Shown here in pieces: positions 1-10,401 of a stretch of DNA of 64,000 nt. The translations under genes and the position numbers were made by a program. Below the pieces are notes generated by a model that had not been told where the DNA came from, ran no database searches, and saw nothing but the letters and a program-made list of their open reading frames with translations. The number at the start of each line of letters is the position of its first letter. The first letter of the stretch is position 1. The DNA lies in contig CAJFCV020000002.1 in assembly GCA_904066235.2 (NCBI GenBank), positions 10,416,001-10,480,000 of the forward strand, written 5' to 3'. The DNA is from Bursaphelenchus xylophilus (lineage: Eukaryota > Nematoda > Chromadorea > Rhabditida > Aphelenchoididae).

Positions 1-291
1 TCCTCATCTTGAGAAATTTCGATTTTCAGAGCTCTAGGAGGCCGATCAACCAGCCTTCCTTCAGAATGAAACTTTCGCCCCGATAGAGCGAAAATTCGGG
101 TTTCATGCAAATTTTGCACTAAATGAAGAAATTGAATGAAAACACCAACTTCCTCCGTGAGTTTTTCAATTTTTTCGGAACGACCGTGCTTTCCGTGCAC
201 GGTCGCGTCGCGAAAGTACATAACGTTGTGCACTTGGGTACAATTTCGTCAAATTGGTGATCATTCCATTTCTTGTCAGTCTTTGCGAACG
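1..291 (+). promoter_or_regulatory. Upstream region of gene A, duplicated upstream of gene B
   Basis: This stretch is the 5' flank of gene A. The same sequence recurs before gene B in two separated pieces, about 3437-3467 and 3966-4060, so the tandem duplication included the promoter. In the gene B copy two small transposons split it. Just before the ATG, cttgtcag followed by tctttgcgaacg resembles a trans-splice acceptor and a very short 5' UTR. I see no TATA box or clear operator. Confidence 0.5.
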
Positions 292-3200
292 ATGACTTTG
301 CGTGTGGTCGTTTTTCTTCTTCTCTGGCAGATTGTGGCCCCATTCAATGGAGATCCGACGACTTTTATGAAGGACCAGTGTGAGGAAGGGATGATTTGCC
401 ACGATCTGGATGTGGACAGTTTCCAGGACTACGCCGTCGAATTCGTATGGTGAGATTTTGGGTTAAAAAGTTCGCAGGCTATAGTTCAAATTTGGGAAAA
501 GTTCCTTATTCTGGGCGTTAAAACGTTCTCTGCGAGCTGCGCCCAAGCGTGGAAAATGAAGTTTGGAAAAAACGTTTTGACCCAGCTTTTTATGGTTTAC
601 TATAGTGTCTATATGCTTTTTAAGTTGCCTCCACAGACTTTTAAGGCTCATTTGGTTCCCACGCGGAAGCAATAAGTTCAGTCCGGAACAGATTTCATCG
701 TATAAAAAGAAACCGCTGTCTGCAGAAGTCTTTTAAGGGTTAGCCTCGAACTGAACTTATTGCTTCCGTATGGGAACCAAATGAGCCTCAAAAGTCTCCG
801 GAGGTAACTTGAAAGCATACGTATAGTTAGTATAATAAGTCAGAGCAAGCTAGATCCAACCATTTCTTCCTAGCATTAGGTTGGGCGCAGCTCGCAGAGT
901 AAATTTTTTATGGCCAGAATAAGGAACTTTTCCCTTGAAATTATTGGAAAAAGTTCCTTTTTTTGGCCACAACAAAGGTACTACGCGAACTGCGCCCAAG
1001 CTTGGGCACTAAAGTTAGGAAAAAACGCTTCGACCTAGCTGGCACTGAATTACTATAATAGCTCTATAGTTTTAAGGGTACCTGCGAAGGCTGCGATGAC
1101 TCATTTAGTTCCATACGGAGGCAATAAGTTTAGTTCCGGACATGTTTCATTGTATAAAGTGTAAAATCACAGGCTGCAGCTGTTTTTGAAGGGTAAGGTG
1201 GTACGTAAAAAAGAAGGTACCTCACTAACTAAATCCACTGTCCGGGCATTGACAACGATGAATTGAGCGTGCACGCTAAATTTGGGCTAATCCCGACCAG
1301 TTTCCGCAAAGTTATAAGTTGTGGCCAAAATAAGGAACTTTTCCCTTGAAATTATTTTTTATTGTGTTTATTACCTTTTTTTAGGAGGAGTAATAACCTT
1401 ACCAATTATGAATTTGCCCAATGTAAGTCCGAAAAGCAAATTTCCCCAACCTTTCAGGGAAGAATGGAAAGGCGTCGGAGTGGGTAACGATAGGAGACGA
1501 TTGGGACATCACAATGATAGGCCGTTTCGTATGCCGTCATCCCATCCCAGGAGCCAACAACGAAGTATTTGTGGAGTTCAGTTCCGAGCGCGTCGAAGTC
1601 GTCAAGTTTTACGAGGAGGGAAAGCATCTGGCTGAAGACAATGACAAACACAAATTGTTCCGGATCATGAGCGATTTCAAATTTGTAGGTGTAGTTTTTG
1701 CTAACGAGGAGAGTACTTCTATGGGGTACGGAGTGACAGGTCGAGTCATATATAAAAAAATCGCAAAATTTTTCTGATTCAAAATATGTAAAAGTTAGCT
1801 GCCTAAGTTTGGTTTGTCAGGGTGAAAAAAATCCTCAGAACTTTTCTCGCAACACCATACAAATTCTGATTTGGTAAAAACTTTGTCAAAAAGGCATCCA
1901 CGTCAATCCAAAATAGAAGAAAAAATTTCCCGCCCCTTTTTGGTGATTCGTTCAAAACGAAATGTCACTATCCGATAAAACGCATTTTCTTGTCTTTCTT
2001 CTTCCTTTTCGAAAAAAAATTATTATTTCGGGCGAGAAAAAGTGTCGATAATTTTGCGACATTTCGTCTCTCTTTTAAATCAATGAAAACGAGACGAAGT
2101 TTCGAAACGGTTCAGGAAATGCGCTGGATTGACGTGGCATCTTTTGATCGGTTGAAAAAAAATATTTTCAAGAATGAGCTCTTTTTTCCTCTCGCCCCCT
2201 TGCCATTTTGCGCAGAAAAGCCCATCTTCTACCAAAGTTGTAAAGTTTGTATTTCCAGCGCCAACACATCACCCAGGAAAACCTAAAACATTCGGTCATC
2301 TACAACAGTTGGCTCTTTGTCAACGCCACCCACGCCATAGATTTGGATAGATACATGCACTTTGACCCGGCGGAAAGTTACAAACTGCGTACATGGTCGA
2401 CCCGTTGGGGTCGGATTGATGAACCTTATTGGAGGTAGGAGTGAAAGAAGTTTTGACTTTTGTTAAAATTTTTTAGCTATGCAATGGAGCACGTTCACTC
2501 GATTCCGAATGAGGACATCCCCATCGAATTTGTGGACATGATCTCGAGGAATTGCTTCGTAAGTTTGGAAAAGCATGTAGAAATATTTTTGTCGAAATTT
2601 CTCGAAACTCGTATGGTAATTTCAGGGAGATCCGACCAGATACTGCGCAATTGATCCCAGAGATGGGACTATTCACTACACCCCGTATCCGGCCGTTTTG
2701 CGAATGGGAGATTTCATCATGGAACAGCGATGGCAGGAATCGTACAACGATCATATCCCGGTTTATCGATTCCATCACATTCACATGCCCGAAAAGTAAG
2801 GGATTTGCGATTTTTGAGGGATTTTGGGTATCAAATCGTCGGTTTTTTTTGAAATCGGAAATGGTCGAGATTGGCCAAAAAGCGACTTTTGTCTGACTGC
2901 CCGTTGCGGACTCCCTCGCCGAGTTTATGTTATTTTTCAGCGAAGTCTTTTACTTCTCCGATGCCGCTTTGGTGGTCGCCAAACTAATGGAGAAGAGCAG
3001 GCAAAAGAACCTGACGTAAGTCCAGTGCAACAAACGCTTATTTTTAGTGAGGGAAGCTTTGTACGCGGAGTGATGCCTCAGCCCAAACTGGGCGACAAAA
3101 TTTTTGAGCTGATGATGGAAAGAACAACCACTACGCCGCCTCCTACCGAGTTCAATACTCGGCCAACGCCCACCTTGAAGCCCCTTCCTCCAGCCGACTA

Positions 3201-3345
3201 TAAACGCATAAATTATTCGTCGATCACTGAAATGGAAGAAGAATCAATGCCAGCGATAGAAATTGGAACGGAAGTAGACGCAGCCTCGGACTTCGTAGGG
3301 AATGCTGTTGCAATTCTAGTCGCCATTTTTATGATTGCTCTGTAA
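292..3345 (+). CDS. Gene A: secreted, probably GPI-anchored nematode protein of unknown function (tandem paralogue 1)
   Basis: I read eight exons: 292-449, 1385-1422, 1458-1684, 2259-2434, 2477-2558, 2626-2795, 2941-3015 and 3048-3345. Phases agree at every junction and give 407 residues. Intron 2 is only 35 nt. The protein starts with a signal peptide (MTLRVVVFLLLWQIVAPFNG) and has paired cysteines soon after it. The C-terminal region is rich in Thr and Pro (RTTTTPPP) and ends in a hydrophobic tail right at the stop, the layout of a GPI-anchor signal. One N-glycosylation site (NAT) lies in exon 4. I recognise no enzyme motif or named domain. Gene B next door is almost the same protein. An AATAAA lies just after the stop, near 3360. 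The exon structure is well supported because both copies conserve every splice phase; the function is unknown. Confidence 0.8.
494..934. repeat. Inverted-repeat element in intron 1 of gene A
   Basis: Both ends carry the inverted pair GGGAAAAGTTCCTTATTCTGG and its complement, followed inwards by gcgagctgcgcccaag and its complement. It is related at its ends to the element at 946-1345. A shortened relative lies in intron 1 of gene B from about 4410. Confidence 0.6.
946..1345 (-). mobile_element. Non-autonomous DNA transposon (GGTAAAAGTTCC family), inverted copy
   Basis: About 400 bp bounded by GGAAAAAGTTCC and its inverted complement, with no coding capacity. The same element appears at 4553-4954, 43035-44255, 50896-51288 and 61475-61879. 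It is flanked on both sides by the same 11 bases (ttgaaattatt, 935-945 and 1346-1356). Relative to the copy in gene B's first intron it lies in the opposite orientation, which argues for separate insertions after the gene duplication. Confidence 0.7.
1735..1895 (+). repeat. Partial copy of the long foldback element seen in the HRI gene
   Basis: The sequence around caaaatatgtaaaagttagctgcc and the following aaaaaatcctcagaacttttctc matches one arm of the palindrome at 22628-23166. Another short fragment lies at about 29480-29565. Only one arm is present here, in intron 3 of gene A. Confidence 0.55.
1899..2136 (+). mobile_element. CACGTCAA-family MITE with 5-bp target duplication, in intron 3 of gene A
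   Basis: The element begins CACGTCAATCC and ends GGATTGACGTG. It is flanked by a perfect 5-bp direct repeat, gcatc, at 1894-1898 and 2137-2141. It is 238 bp and non-coding. An inverted relative is at 3714-3963 and a partial one at 13703-13797. The target duplication is direct evidence of transposition by a DDE-type transposase supplied elsewhere. Confidence 0.85.
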
Positions 3346-3467
3346 TTTGAAAGTTATTCGAATAAAAAGAGTCTAAAGTATTCACAGAGCGTTCCATTTC
3401 TCGTCAGATTTACCCACTGTGTGTCCAAAAATTTTGTCATCTTGGGAAATTTCGATTTTCAGAGCTC

Positions 3468-3698
3468 CACGTCAAAGAAAAAGTGAAAAAACAAGGAACC
3501 TCGGATCATTGATTTTTGACGAAATGTCGCTGAATTATCGAGTCACAAAAGAAAACTTTCCCAGAGAATTTCGAGAAAAATGTTTTTTCGAAGAGGAAAA
3601 TAATTTTTCAAGCTCGATAATTCCGTGGCACTTCGCAAAAAATCAATGATCCGAGATTCCTTGTTTTTTCAATTTTCTGAAAGAATTATTTTGACGTG
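3468..3698 (+). mobile_element. CACGTCAA-family MITE in the gene B promoter
   Basis: It starts CACGTCAAAG and ends TTTTGACGTG. The 5-bp repeat agctc flanks it at 3463-3467 and 3699-3703. The uninterrupted sequence at the start of the window (agagctctagg) shows the empty site, so both insertion and duplication can be read from the paralogue. The interior is a large foldback: tgatccgag and ctcggatca arms frame the middle. Confidence 0.85.
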
Positions 3699-3713
3699 AG
3701 CTCTGGGAGGCCG

Positions 3714-3963
3714 CACGTCAATCCAGCGCATTTCCTGAACCCTTTCGAAACTTCGTTTTTCGTTTTCATTGATTTTAGCCGTTTTTATGAAGAGAGACGA
3801 AATATCGCGAAATTATCGGCACTTTTTCTCGCCCGAAATATTGCTTTTTCTCGAAAAAGAAGGATAAAGACAAGAAAATGCGTTCTATCGGATAGTGACA
3901 TTTCGTTTTGAACGAATCACCAAAAAAGGGCGGGATTTTTTTTTTCTATTTTGGATTGACGTG
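3714..3963 (-). mobile_element. Second CACGTCAA-family MITE in the gene B promoter
   Basis: It is bounded by CACGTCAATCC and GGATTGACGTG and is an inverted relative of 1899-2136. Flanks are ggccg (3709-3713) and gaccg (3964-3968), a 5-bp duplication with one later change. The empty site in the gene A promoter reads ggccgatcaacc. Only 15 bp separate it from the previous element. Confidence 0.8.
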
Positions 3964-4153
3964 GACCGTTCAACCAGCCTTCCTTCAGAATGAAAACGGC
4001 CGCGTCGCAAAATTACATAACGTTGTGCACTTGGGTACAATTTCCGTCAAATTTGTGCTCATTCCATTTCTTGTCAGCCTTTTGCAAGTTGAAAGTTCCC
4101 ATGATTACAAAATTCGATCATGGAAATTTCGGAAAAAGCTCATAATGTTGAGA

Positions 4154-4179
4154 AAAGACTAGACAATTGTCTAGTCTTT
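4154..4179. repeat. Perfect 26-bp palindrome 27 bp before the gene B start codon
   Basis: AAAGACTAGACA, a two-base centre and the inverted complement form a gapless palindrome. It is absent from the gene A promoter. It could be an operator-like site or the scar of a small insertion; the sequence does not decide. Confidence 0.6.
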
Positions 4180-4206
4180 CCATTTCTTGTCACTCTTTTG
4201 CGAACG

Positions 4207-6849
4207 ATGACCTTGCGTGTGGTCGTTTTTCTTCTTCTCTGGCGGGTTGCGGTCCCATACAATGATGATCCCAGCACTTTTTTGAAGGACAAGTGCGACC
4301 CAGGCATGATTTGCCACGATCTGGATGTGGACGGTTTTCAGGACTACGCGGTGGAGTTCGCATGGTGAGATTTTGGGTTAAAAAGTTAGCAGGGTCTACT
4401 TTAAATTTGGAAAAAGTTCCTGATTCTGGTCAGAAAAAACGTACTCTGCGAGCTGCGCGCAAGCGTGGGAAATAAAGTTGGGAAAAAACGTTTTGATCCG
4501 GCTTTTTATGACTTACTATGCTGTCTATATGCTTTTTAAGCTGCCTCCAAAGGTACAAGTTCCTTATTCTGGCCACAACTTATAACTTTGCGGAAAATGG
4601 TCAGAATTAGCCCAAATTTAGCGTGCAGGCTCAATTCATCGTTGTCAATGCCTGGACAGTGGATTTAGTTCGTGAGGTACCTTCTTTTTTACGTACCCTC
4701 TTACCCCTCAAAAACGGCTGCAGGCTGCGATTTTACACTTTATACATACGATGAAACATGTCCGGAACTAAACTTATTGCCTGCTTATAGAACTAAATGA
4801 GCCGTCATCGCCTTCGTAGGTACCCTTAAAACTATAGAGCTGTTATAGTAATTCAGTGCCAGTTAGGCCGCAGCCTTTTTCCTAACTTTAGTTCCCAAGC
4901 ATGGGCGCAGTTCGCAGAATACCTTTCTTGTGGCCAAAATAAGGAACTTTTCCCGCATCCAAAGACGTTTTTTTTGCTCCCAGAGTAAGAAGCTTTTCTA
5001 GTAAAATTATTTTTCTTGTGTTTATAACATTTTTTAGGGTGGATGGTCCCTATATCAATTATGAATTCCTCCAGTGTAAGTCCGAAAAGCAAAATTGTCC
5101 CACTTTTCAGGGAAGAACCAATTAGCGACCGAGAGGTTAACGAAAGGAGACGATTGGGGCGTGAAAGGGAAAAGTCGTACCGTCTGTCGTCATCCGATCC
5201 CGGGCGCCGATAACAAAATTTTTGTGGAGTTTATTTCCGAGCGCGTCGAAGTCATCAAGTTTTACGAGGAGGGAAAGGAGCTGGCTGTAGACAACTATAA
5301 AAACAAGGTGTTCCGCATCATGAGCGATTTCATAGGGGTAGGTGTCGTTTTTACTCAAAACAGGCAATGTTTTCGATTTTTTGCGTAGAAAAGCCAATCT
5401 TCTTTGAATGTTGTAATGCACGTCAGAATGAAAATAGAAGAAAAAAGAAATTTCGTGAGGGGCCGCAGCGAAAAGCAACAACCGATTTTTTCCTTCTTTC
5501 TCTGACCGCTCTCTTCCTTTTTGTGCGTGCGCCCTCTTCCTCTCGCCACTCGGCGAAAATAGCACTAGAAAGGAAGAGAGCCCGATTTCTTTTCGAAATC
5601 TAAACAGAGAAAAGCGGGGAAGTCGTTATTTCGCGGATCGCCACGGCTTTGACGAAACTATATTACCTTTGTGTTGTGACACGTAATGTTTATTTCCAGC
5701 GCAGACACATCACCATGGACAACCTAAAACATTCGATCATCTACAACAGTTGGCTCTTTCTCAACTCCACCCATGCCATAGATTTGGACAAATACATGCA
5801 CTTCGACCCGGCGGAGAGCTTCAAACTGCGTTTAGACACGAACCGTTGGGGTCGGCTTAATGAACCCTATTGGAGGTAGGAGTGAAAGAAATTTTGACTT
5901 TTGTTGAAATGTTTTAGCTATGGAATGGAACACGTTCACGCGATTCCGAATGAGGACATCCCCATCGAATTTGTGGACATGATCACGAGGAATTGCTTCG
6001 TAAGTTTGGAAAAACATGTAAAAATCTTTTTGTCGAATTTTCTCTAAATTCGTATGGCAATTTCAGGGAAATCCTAAGAAATACTGCACAATTGATCCCA
6101 GAGATGGCACAATTCACTACACCCCGTATCCGGCTGTTTTGCGAATGGGAGATTTCATCATGGAACAGCGATGGCAGGAGGTGTACAACGATTCTGTCCC
6201 GGTTTATAGATTCCATCACATTCACATGCCCGAAAAGTAAGGGATTTGCGAATTTTGGGTATCAAATAATGGGGGGTTTTTGACACAAGAAATTCTTCTA
6301 TACCGGAAAATGCGAGGTTTATAAAAAGGTGATATCTTTGCGGAAAATTGGCCGAGATGTGGCCAAAAAGCGATTTCTTTCTGACTGCCCACCTCTCGCC
6401 GATAAGTTCGTTAATTTCATATTTTTCAGCGAAGTCTTTTACTTTTCCGATGCCGCTTCGATGGTCGAAAAACTAAAGGAGAAAAGCAAACCAAAAGACA
6501 ATATGTAAGTCGCTTTCTTAGTCTGCACACGTCAATGGAAAAATTTAGGACTGGATTTACGATCCGCGGAGTGATGCCTCAGCCCAAAGAGGGCGACAAA
6601 ATTTTTGAGTTGATGAAGCAAAGAACAACCACTACGCCGCCTCCTATCCAGTCCACTACTCCACCAACGTCCACCTTGAAACCTCTTCCTCCAGACGCAT
6701 ATAAGCCGATAAATTATTCGTCGATCAGTGAAATGGAAGAAGAAACAATGCCAGCGCTAGAAATTCGAAAAGAAGTAAAAGCAGCCTCGGATTTCGCAGG
6801 GAACGCTGTTGCAATTCTAGCCACCATTTTTATGTGCTCTGTAATTTGA
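4207..6849 (+). CDS. Gene B: secreted, probably GPI-anchored nematode protein of unknown function (tandem paralogue 2)
   Basis: The eight exons are 4207-4364, 5038-5075, 5111-5337, 5700-5875, 5918-5999, 6067-6236, 6430-6504 and 6549-6849, giving 408 residues. Every exon matches its gene A partner in length except the last, which is one codon longer. The signal peptide, conserved block HPIPGA, the cysteines, the Thr/Pro-rich segment (TTTTPPPIQSTTPPTS) and the hydrophobic C-terminal tail are all kept. Intron 2 is again 35 nt. Differences are mostly substitutions, so both copies appear to be under constraint. An AATAAA lies about 10 bp after the stop. A function cannot be named from motifs. Confidence 0.8.
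4553..4954 (+). mobile_element. GGTAAAAGTTCC-family MITE in intron 1 of gene B
   Basis: It runs from acaagttccttattctggcc to ggccaaaataaggaactttt, in the opposite orientation to the copy in gene A's intron 1. It appears to sit inside a truncated copy of the 494-934 type element that starts near 4410. Confidence 0.65.
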
Positions 6850-7398
6850 AAGTTACTCGAATAAAACGAGTTGAAAATATTCACAAAGCGGTTGTTTACT
6901 GAGAGAAGAAAAAAACTCACCAGCGCGCTGCACCGTTGCAAAAACATCAATTTTTACACAGAAAAACAATAAAAACATTGAGAAGAAGCAAAACTACCGT
7001 ATCCTGAATTTGTTTGTTTTCGCGGCGGGACGCCAAACGAAGCTTGGCGAGAAGCGACAAACGGTATTTAAAATAGCATCAGTTAACTTGGGGAATGTAG
7101 AATTGTTTGAAAATTAAAGGACATAAGATGAAAGTCAATGGCACTTTCAATATGGGACTTTTCGAAAAAAACTGGCGAAGATATGATCAACAAGTGTTTT
7201 TCTCTGTGACCGCTCTCCACTTCATCTCTTGGCGGCAAAGATCGTTTAATTTCTCGGCCGCGGTAGTGTCCGAATTTGAAAGAAAAGTAGCTTGTCAGAA
7301 ACGCTGTGATAAATTTTCAAATGCAAACTTAATTTTGAATTGAACTTTTAATCTTGGAAAATGTTGTTTGAAGCAAAGCTGTTGGTCTCATTTGAAAA
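6850..7398. other. Intergenic region between genes B and C
   Basis: Contains the gene B poly(A) signal near 6859 and the upstream region of gene C. Around 7190-7260, tgaccgctctccac and the tggcggcaaagatcg that follows are a fragment of the ACAGGGGAAGTACTCC transposon family (compare 60468-60984). No gene is seen. Confidence 0.5.
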
Positions 7399-7489
7399 AT
7401 GAAAGCGACTTCGTTCGGTTGGATTGTTGTTTTGCTATGGGCTACTGTTCAGAGTCAACCAGGCGCAATGTAAGCATTTTAATAGTCCA

Positions 7490-7640
7490 TTTGCAAAGTC
7501 GCTGAAGTGATTTTCGCGACATTCACTGTGCGAGAACAAAAGTTTACTTTGCACCGTGCAATCGGCTTTTTTAGGCTGTCGCTCGTTTCTGCACAGTGCA
7601 CGTTACCGAAGTCACTCCAGTGACTTTAGAAGGGACTAAT
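7490..7640. mobile_element. AAAGTCGCTGGAGTG-type inverted-repeat element
   Basis: Ends are gcaaagtcgctgaagtgatt and the approximate complement gaagtcactccagtgacttt. The interior carries three GCACNGTGC sites. Relatives lie at about 34448-34618, 34990-35122 and 42620-42806. It lies in intron 1 of gene C. Confidence 0.55.
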
Positions 7641-7655
7641 ATTTGAGGAAGTAAC

Positions 7656-7845
7656 GGACGGACCAAAAAGCCCAAGTCTTCGCACGGTGTGGTCAGTGTC
7701 GCGAAGTGGTGTTGCGCGACGACAAACAATCAGCACAGTGCGTGCTAAAAGCGCGTTGTGCAGATTCATTTGCGCGACAAACACTTTGATCGTCCTTTTC
7801 GAACAAATTATGTGCGTAGTCACCGGATTTTTTGGCCCGCCTAGT
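7656..7845. mobile_element. Degenerate relative of the TA-target element at 54292-54551
   Basis: The left part reads ggaccaaaaagcccaagtc and the right part ttttttggcccgcctag. These match the inverted ends of the cleaner copy in the acyltransferase gene. Confidence 0.5.
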
Positions 7846-7850
7846 TCAAT

Positions 7851-7999
7851 TATCAGTCTGTCGGGAAAATAGTGAGCGTCTGTCGCATCGAAAATGGCAT
7901 CGCCGCCGAGAAAATTAATTGTGTCGAAAAACAAATTGCTTTTCACTTCAGCGATTGGCGCAGCGACAGAGCACTCACCATTTTCCCGACAGATTGATA
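7851..7999. mobile_element. CTGTCGGGAAAAT-family MITE
   Basis: Bounded by TATCAGTCTGTCGGGAAAAT and its inverted complement ending in gattgata. The interior carries aagttaaatt-like and gcgatgcga palindromic blocks typical of the family. Other copies: 24755-24829, 33457-33614, 34617-34966, 36467-36607, 39929-40086, 42814-42970 and 51368-51512. Confidence 0.75.
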
Positions 8000-8281
8000 C
8001 CTAATTATTCACTTTACAGTTCCGATGAAAAAATCGACAAAGTTCGAGACGTTTTGATGAAGTTTAAAGGAGAATGTAAGTTGCATTTTCAACTCCATAA
8101 ATGTAAGCATCCTTATAACTGGACCCGTTTCCCGCCCTTCAATTCTACGGTACTTTGCTATTCTTTTATAGTTTTTTATGACCGTACATCCACCGCTTGA
8201 ATTTCAGACCTCAACCGTTGGAACTTCTTATCCCGCGCTTGGGACCACTGCAGAAGGGTCTCAAAATACGAAGAGGCGAGG

Positions 8282-8911
8282 CACGTCAAGAAATTGCGGG
8301 CATTGCAAAGGTTCTCACAGCGAAAAAAAATTCATAAAACCTGTCATCCAAATTGCACATAACAATAATTTTTAACCTAATTTTTTTATGGGAACTCTAG
8401 GGAGTACTACTAGTCGTATACAACTGTTTTTTATACCGCTGGTACATTCTAAATGGGTGTCATCGTGACGCATTTTCTGAACATGGTTCGAGCTAGGCTA
8501 AAAATAGTGCAAATTTCAAGGCCAACTATCAAAAAAACTGTCCCATCAAGCGGGACGGGACCGGTGTAGATACTCGAAGAACAGTTTAAGGATTTTTTTG
8601 ACGTGGAGCCTATACCTCCTTCCAGTGCTCTCTGACTCGGTATCGTCGATACAAACTTTTATTTAGACGTTGTATTCTTCGCCATGGAAAACTGTCAAAA
8701 TACTACGATTATGGGTATATTTTGGTTCTATTAGCTTAAGCAGCCCTCGAGCTTTCTATTGGTATCAATATCTTGTGATTTACTATTAATCTTTATGTCA
8801 AAATATTGCAAACCATTTGGACAAAAACGGATTTGCACAGGGCAGAATGCCAAAAAAAAATCTAGGCTTTTTCATTGGGCGCCCGTTTTTCTTTTATTTT
8901 TTCTTGACGTG
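8282..8911. mobile_element. 630-bp CACGTCAAG element inserted in exon 3 of gene C
   Basis: Starts CACGTCAAGAAA and ends TTTCTTGACGTG, a 12-bp inverted repeat. A perfect 5-bp duplication, cgagg, flanks it (8277-8281 and 8912-8916). Removing the element and one cgagg restores an open frame through to the GTAAGT donor at 8973. It has no substantial ORF. The same 5-bp duplication and terminal hexamer identify it with the three elements in genes A and B. Confidence 0.85.
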
Positions 8912-9488
8912 CGAGGACAAAGGTAGAAAATGAGATTGCCAAGATCAAGAAGTCTGGGGATGACTTTTGCCGGTAAGTATTCTTTCTCAGAAAATATGTA
9001 ACAAAGAATGGGTCAAAATTCTTCGATAATTTTTGAGCCAAGATAAACCTTTGTACAGCGAAACTCTTGTATAAACGAATAAATTGGTTGATCCCTTGAA
9101 ACTCGCTGTTCAAAGGCTTGACTGCATAAAATAGCTGTTAAAATTCCGTTTCAGCATAATGGACCTGCACCGAGACTTTGCCTGCGAACGTCTCCAAGTA
9201 TACACTTGCCGACGTTTCACCCGCTACTTTCTATACGAATACACTTCCAAATATTTGGACCAAATGCAACGGAGTGGCATCAATGAAGTCCAGCAATGTC
9301 AAACTTTTGAAAATGCGATAAACCAGGAGCTGTTTGAGCACAATCTGAGAGTGGGTGGAGTGTACGTGGGGATTTATACAGGCGAAGTAGTTTCACATGA
9401 GATCGAATTTTTGCAATTCCCGGAACGGTTCTGCAAGAATGGTCAAGATGTCACCAAGGCTGCTATTGATCGCTATGAGAGTGAATAA

Positions 9489-9983
9489 AAGTATTATATT
9501 ATATCATTGTATGTCTTCAGCCGTATACATGTATATGCTAGCATTGTGAAATAAAGAAGAGATTTAAAATACATATTTGGATGCAAATGTAGTATTATAC
9601 TTTGTGCATTTGCCTTGTTTAAATCAAGACAAGATAACGTTCCGGCATATTGTATAATAATATAGATGATTGGTCCTTGAGTTCTCTGTCACTTACACAC
9701 GAAGTCCATAATTTTCATGCCACCCGAGATGCACGATTTTCGGGATTGGCAGGTTCATGGACATACATAGTAATGGGATTATCATTAATTAATTGAATTA
9801 TTGGGAATGTGACATTTCCCCATCTTTTGGTAGGGAATGCTCGTTAAATTTATTCAGACACTTTAGAACATAGACGATTACTGTCCGCCTCAAGCAAGAT
9901 CAACAAACAAAAGGGTAAGGCGACATTGTTGACTCAAAGAGGCCTTACGATATATTCATTCAACGTTTCGCAGTGGATAAAAA
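9489..9983. other. Intergenic, 3' side of gene C
   Basis: AT-rich sequence after the gene C poly(A) signals. I see no ORF, array or inverted-repeat element in it. Confidence 0.4.
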
Positions 9984-10401
9984 ATGTTGGATGCTAGCCG
10001 GAGTAGGCTCGTCAAGCGTTCTTTTACGACTTATCACTCAATTTTGGCGAAATGTACCGGTCCTGGTGAAGACCTTGAACCGGTTCTAAGCGCCACTAGT
10101 TTTGCCTTCAACTCAGCTACAAATTCAGCTTCTCAAGTGCCACTAAACTTCTACTCATCTAATTAACCAATCAACAATCCGGCATGATGTCACAAATTTA
10201 TTTATTGCTCTTCGTTCGGAATACGCGAGATAAATCTATCTAGACTAACCTACAGAAGCGATTATATAATCATTTTCAGAAACAAGCGCCGCCCCTTACT
10301 TGCCGCATTATTATTTGGTCTATGGACGGGATCCGCAGTTCGTTGCGGATATGCTTCTCAAATCACAATCCGTCTCTTTCCCCGATACTACGACAATGTA
10401 G
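9984..10401 (+). pseudogene. Degenerate LTR-retrotransposon integrase fragment
   Basis: Two reading frames carry pieces of the C-terminal half of a Ty3/gypsy-type integrase. The first (9984-10165) contains ATSFAFNSATNSAS, like the conserved FAYN(T/S) block. The second, in another frame (10294-10401), contains HYYLVYGRDP, the conserved (P)xxLxYGRxP block. About 110 bp and a frame change separate them, and there is a stop at 10399. It is dead sequence. Confidence 0.65.

Larger units (their letters stand above)
3346..4206. other. Intergenic region between genes A and B
   Basis: It holds the gene A poly(A) signal, then a copy of the ancestral promoter broken up by two CACGTCAA elements (3468-3698 and 3714-3963). 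The last part (about 4080-4206) carries an extra segment of roughly 100 bp compared with the gene A promoter, flanked by a duplicated ccatttcttgtca. No gene is visible. Confidence 0.6.
7399..9488 (+). pseudogene. Gene C: small secreted cysteine-rich protein, exon 3 interrupted by a transposon
   Basis: Exons are 7399-7469, 8020-8075, 8208-8281 plus 8917-8972 (one exon split by an insertion), and 9155-9488. With the element and one copy of its duplicated cgagg removed, the frame runs through for 196 residues. The protein begins with a signal peptide (MKATSFGWIVVLLWATVQS) and has about seven cysteines, several in the block around FACERLQVYTC. It may belong to a DUF19-like secreted nematode family, but I cannot confirm that. 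As the DNA stands, reading on into the element meets a TAA at 8360-8362. A spliced form using AAAG|GTTC (exon end 8310) and the acceptor gcgag|G (exon start 8916) would restore the frame with about ten element-derived residues, so the gene may be broken or rescued. AATAAA signals follow at about 9485 and 9550. Confidence 0.65.
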
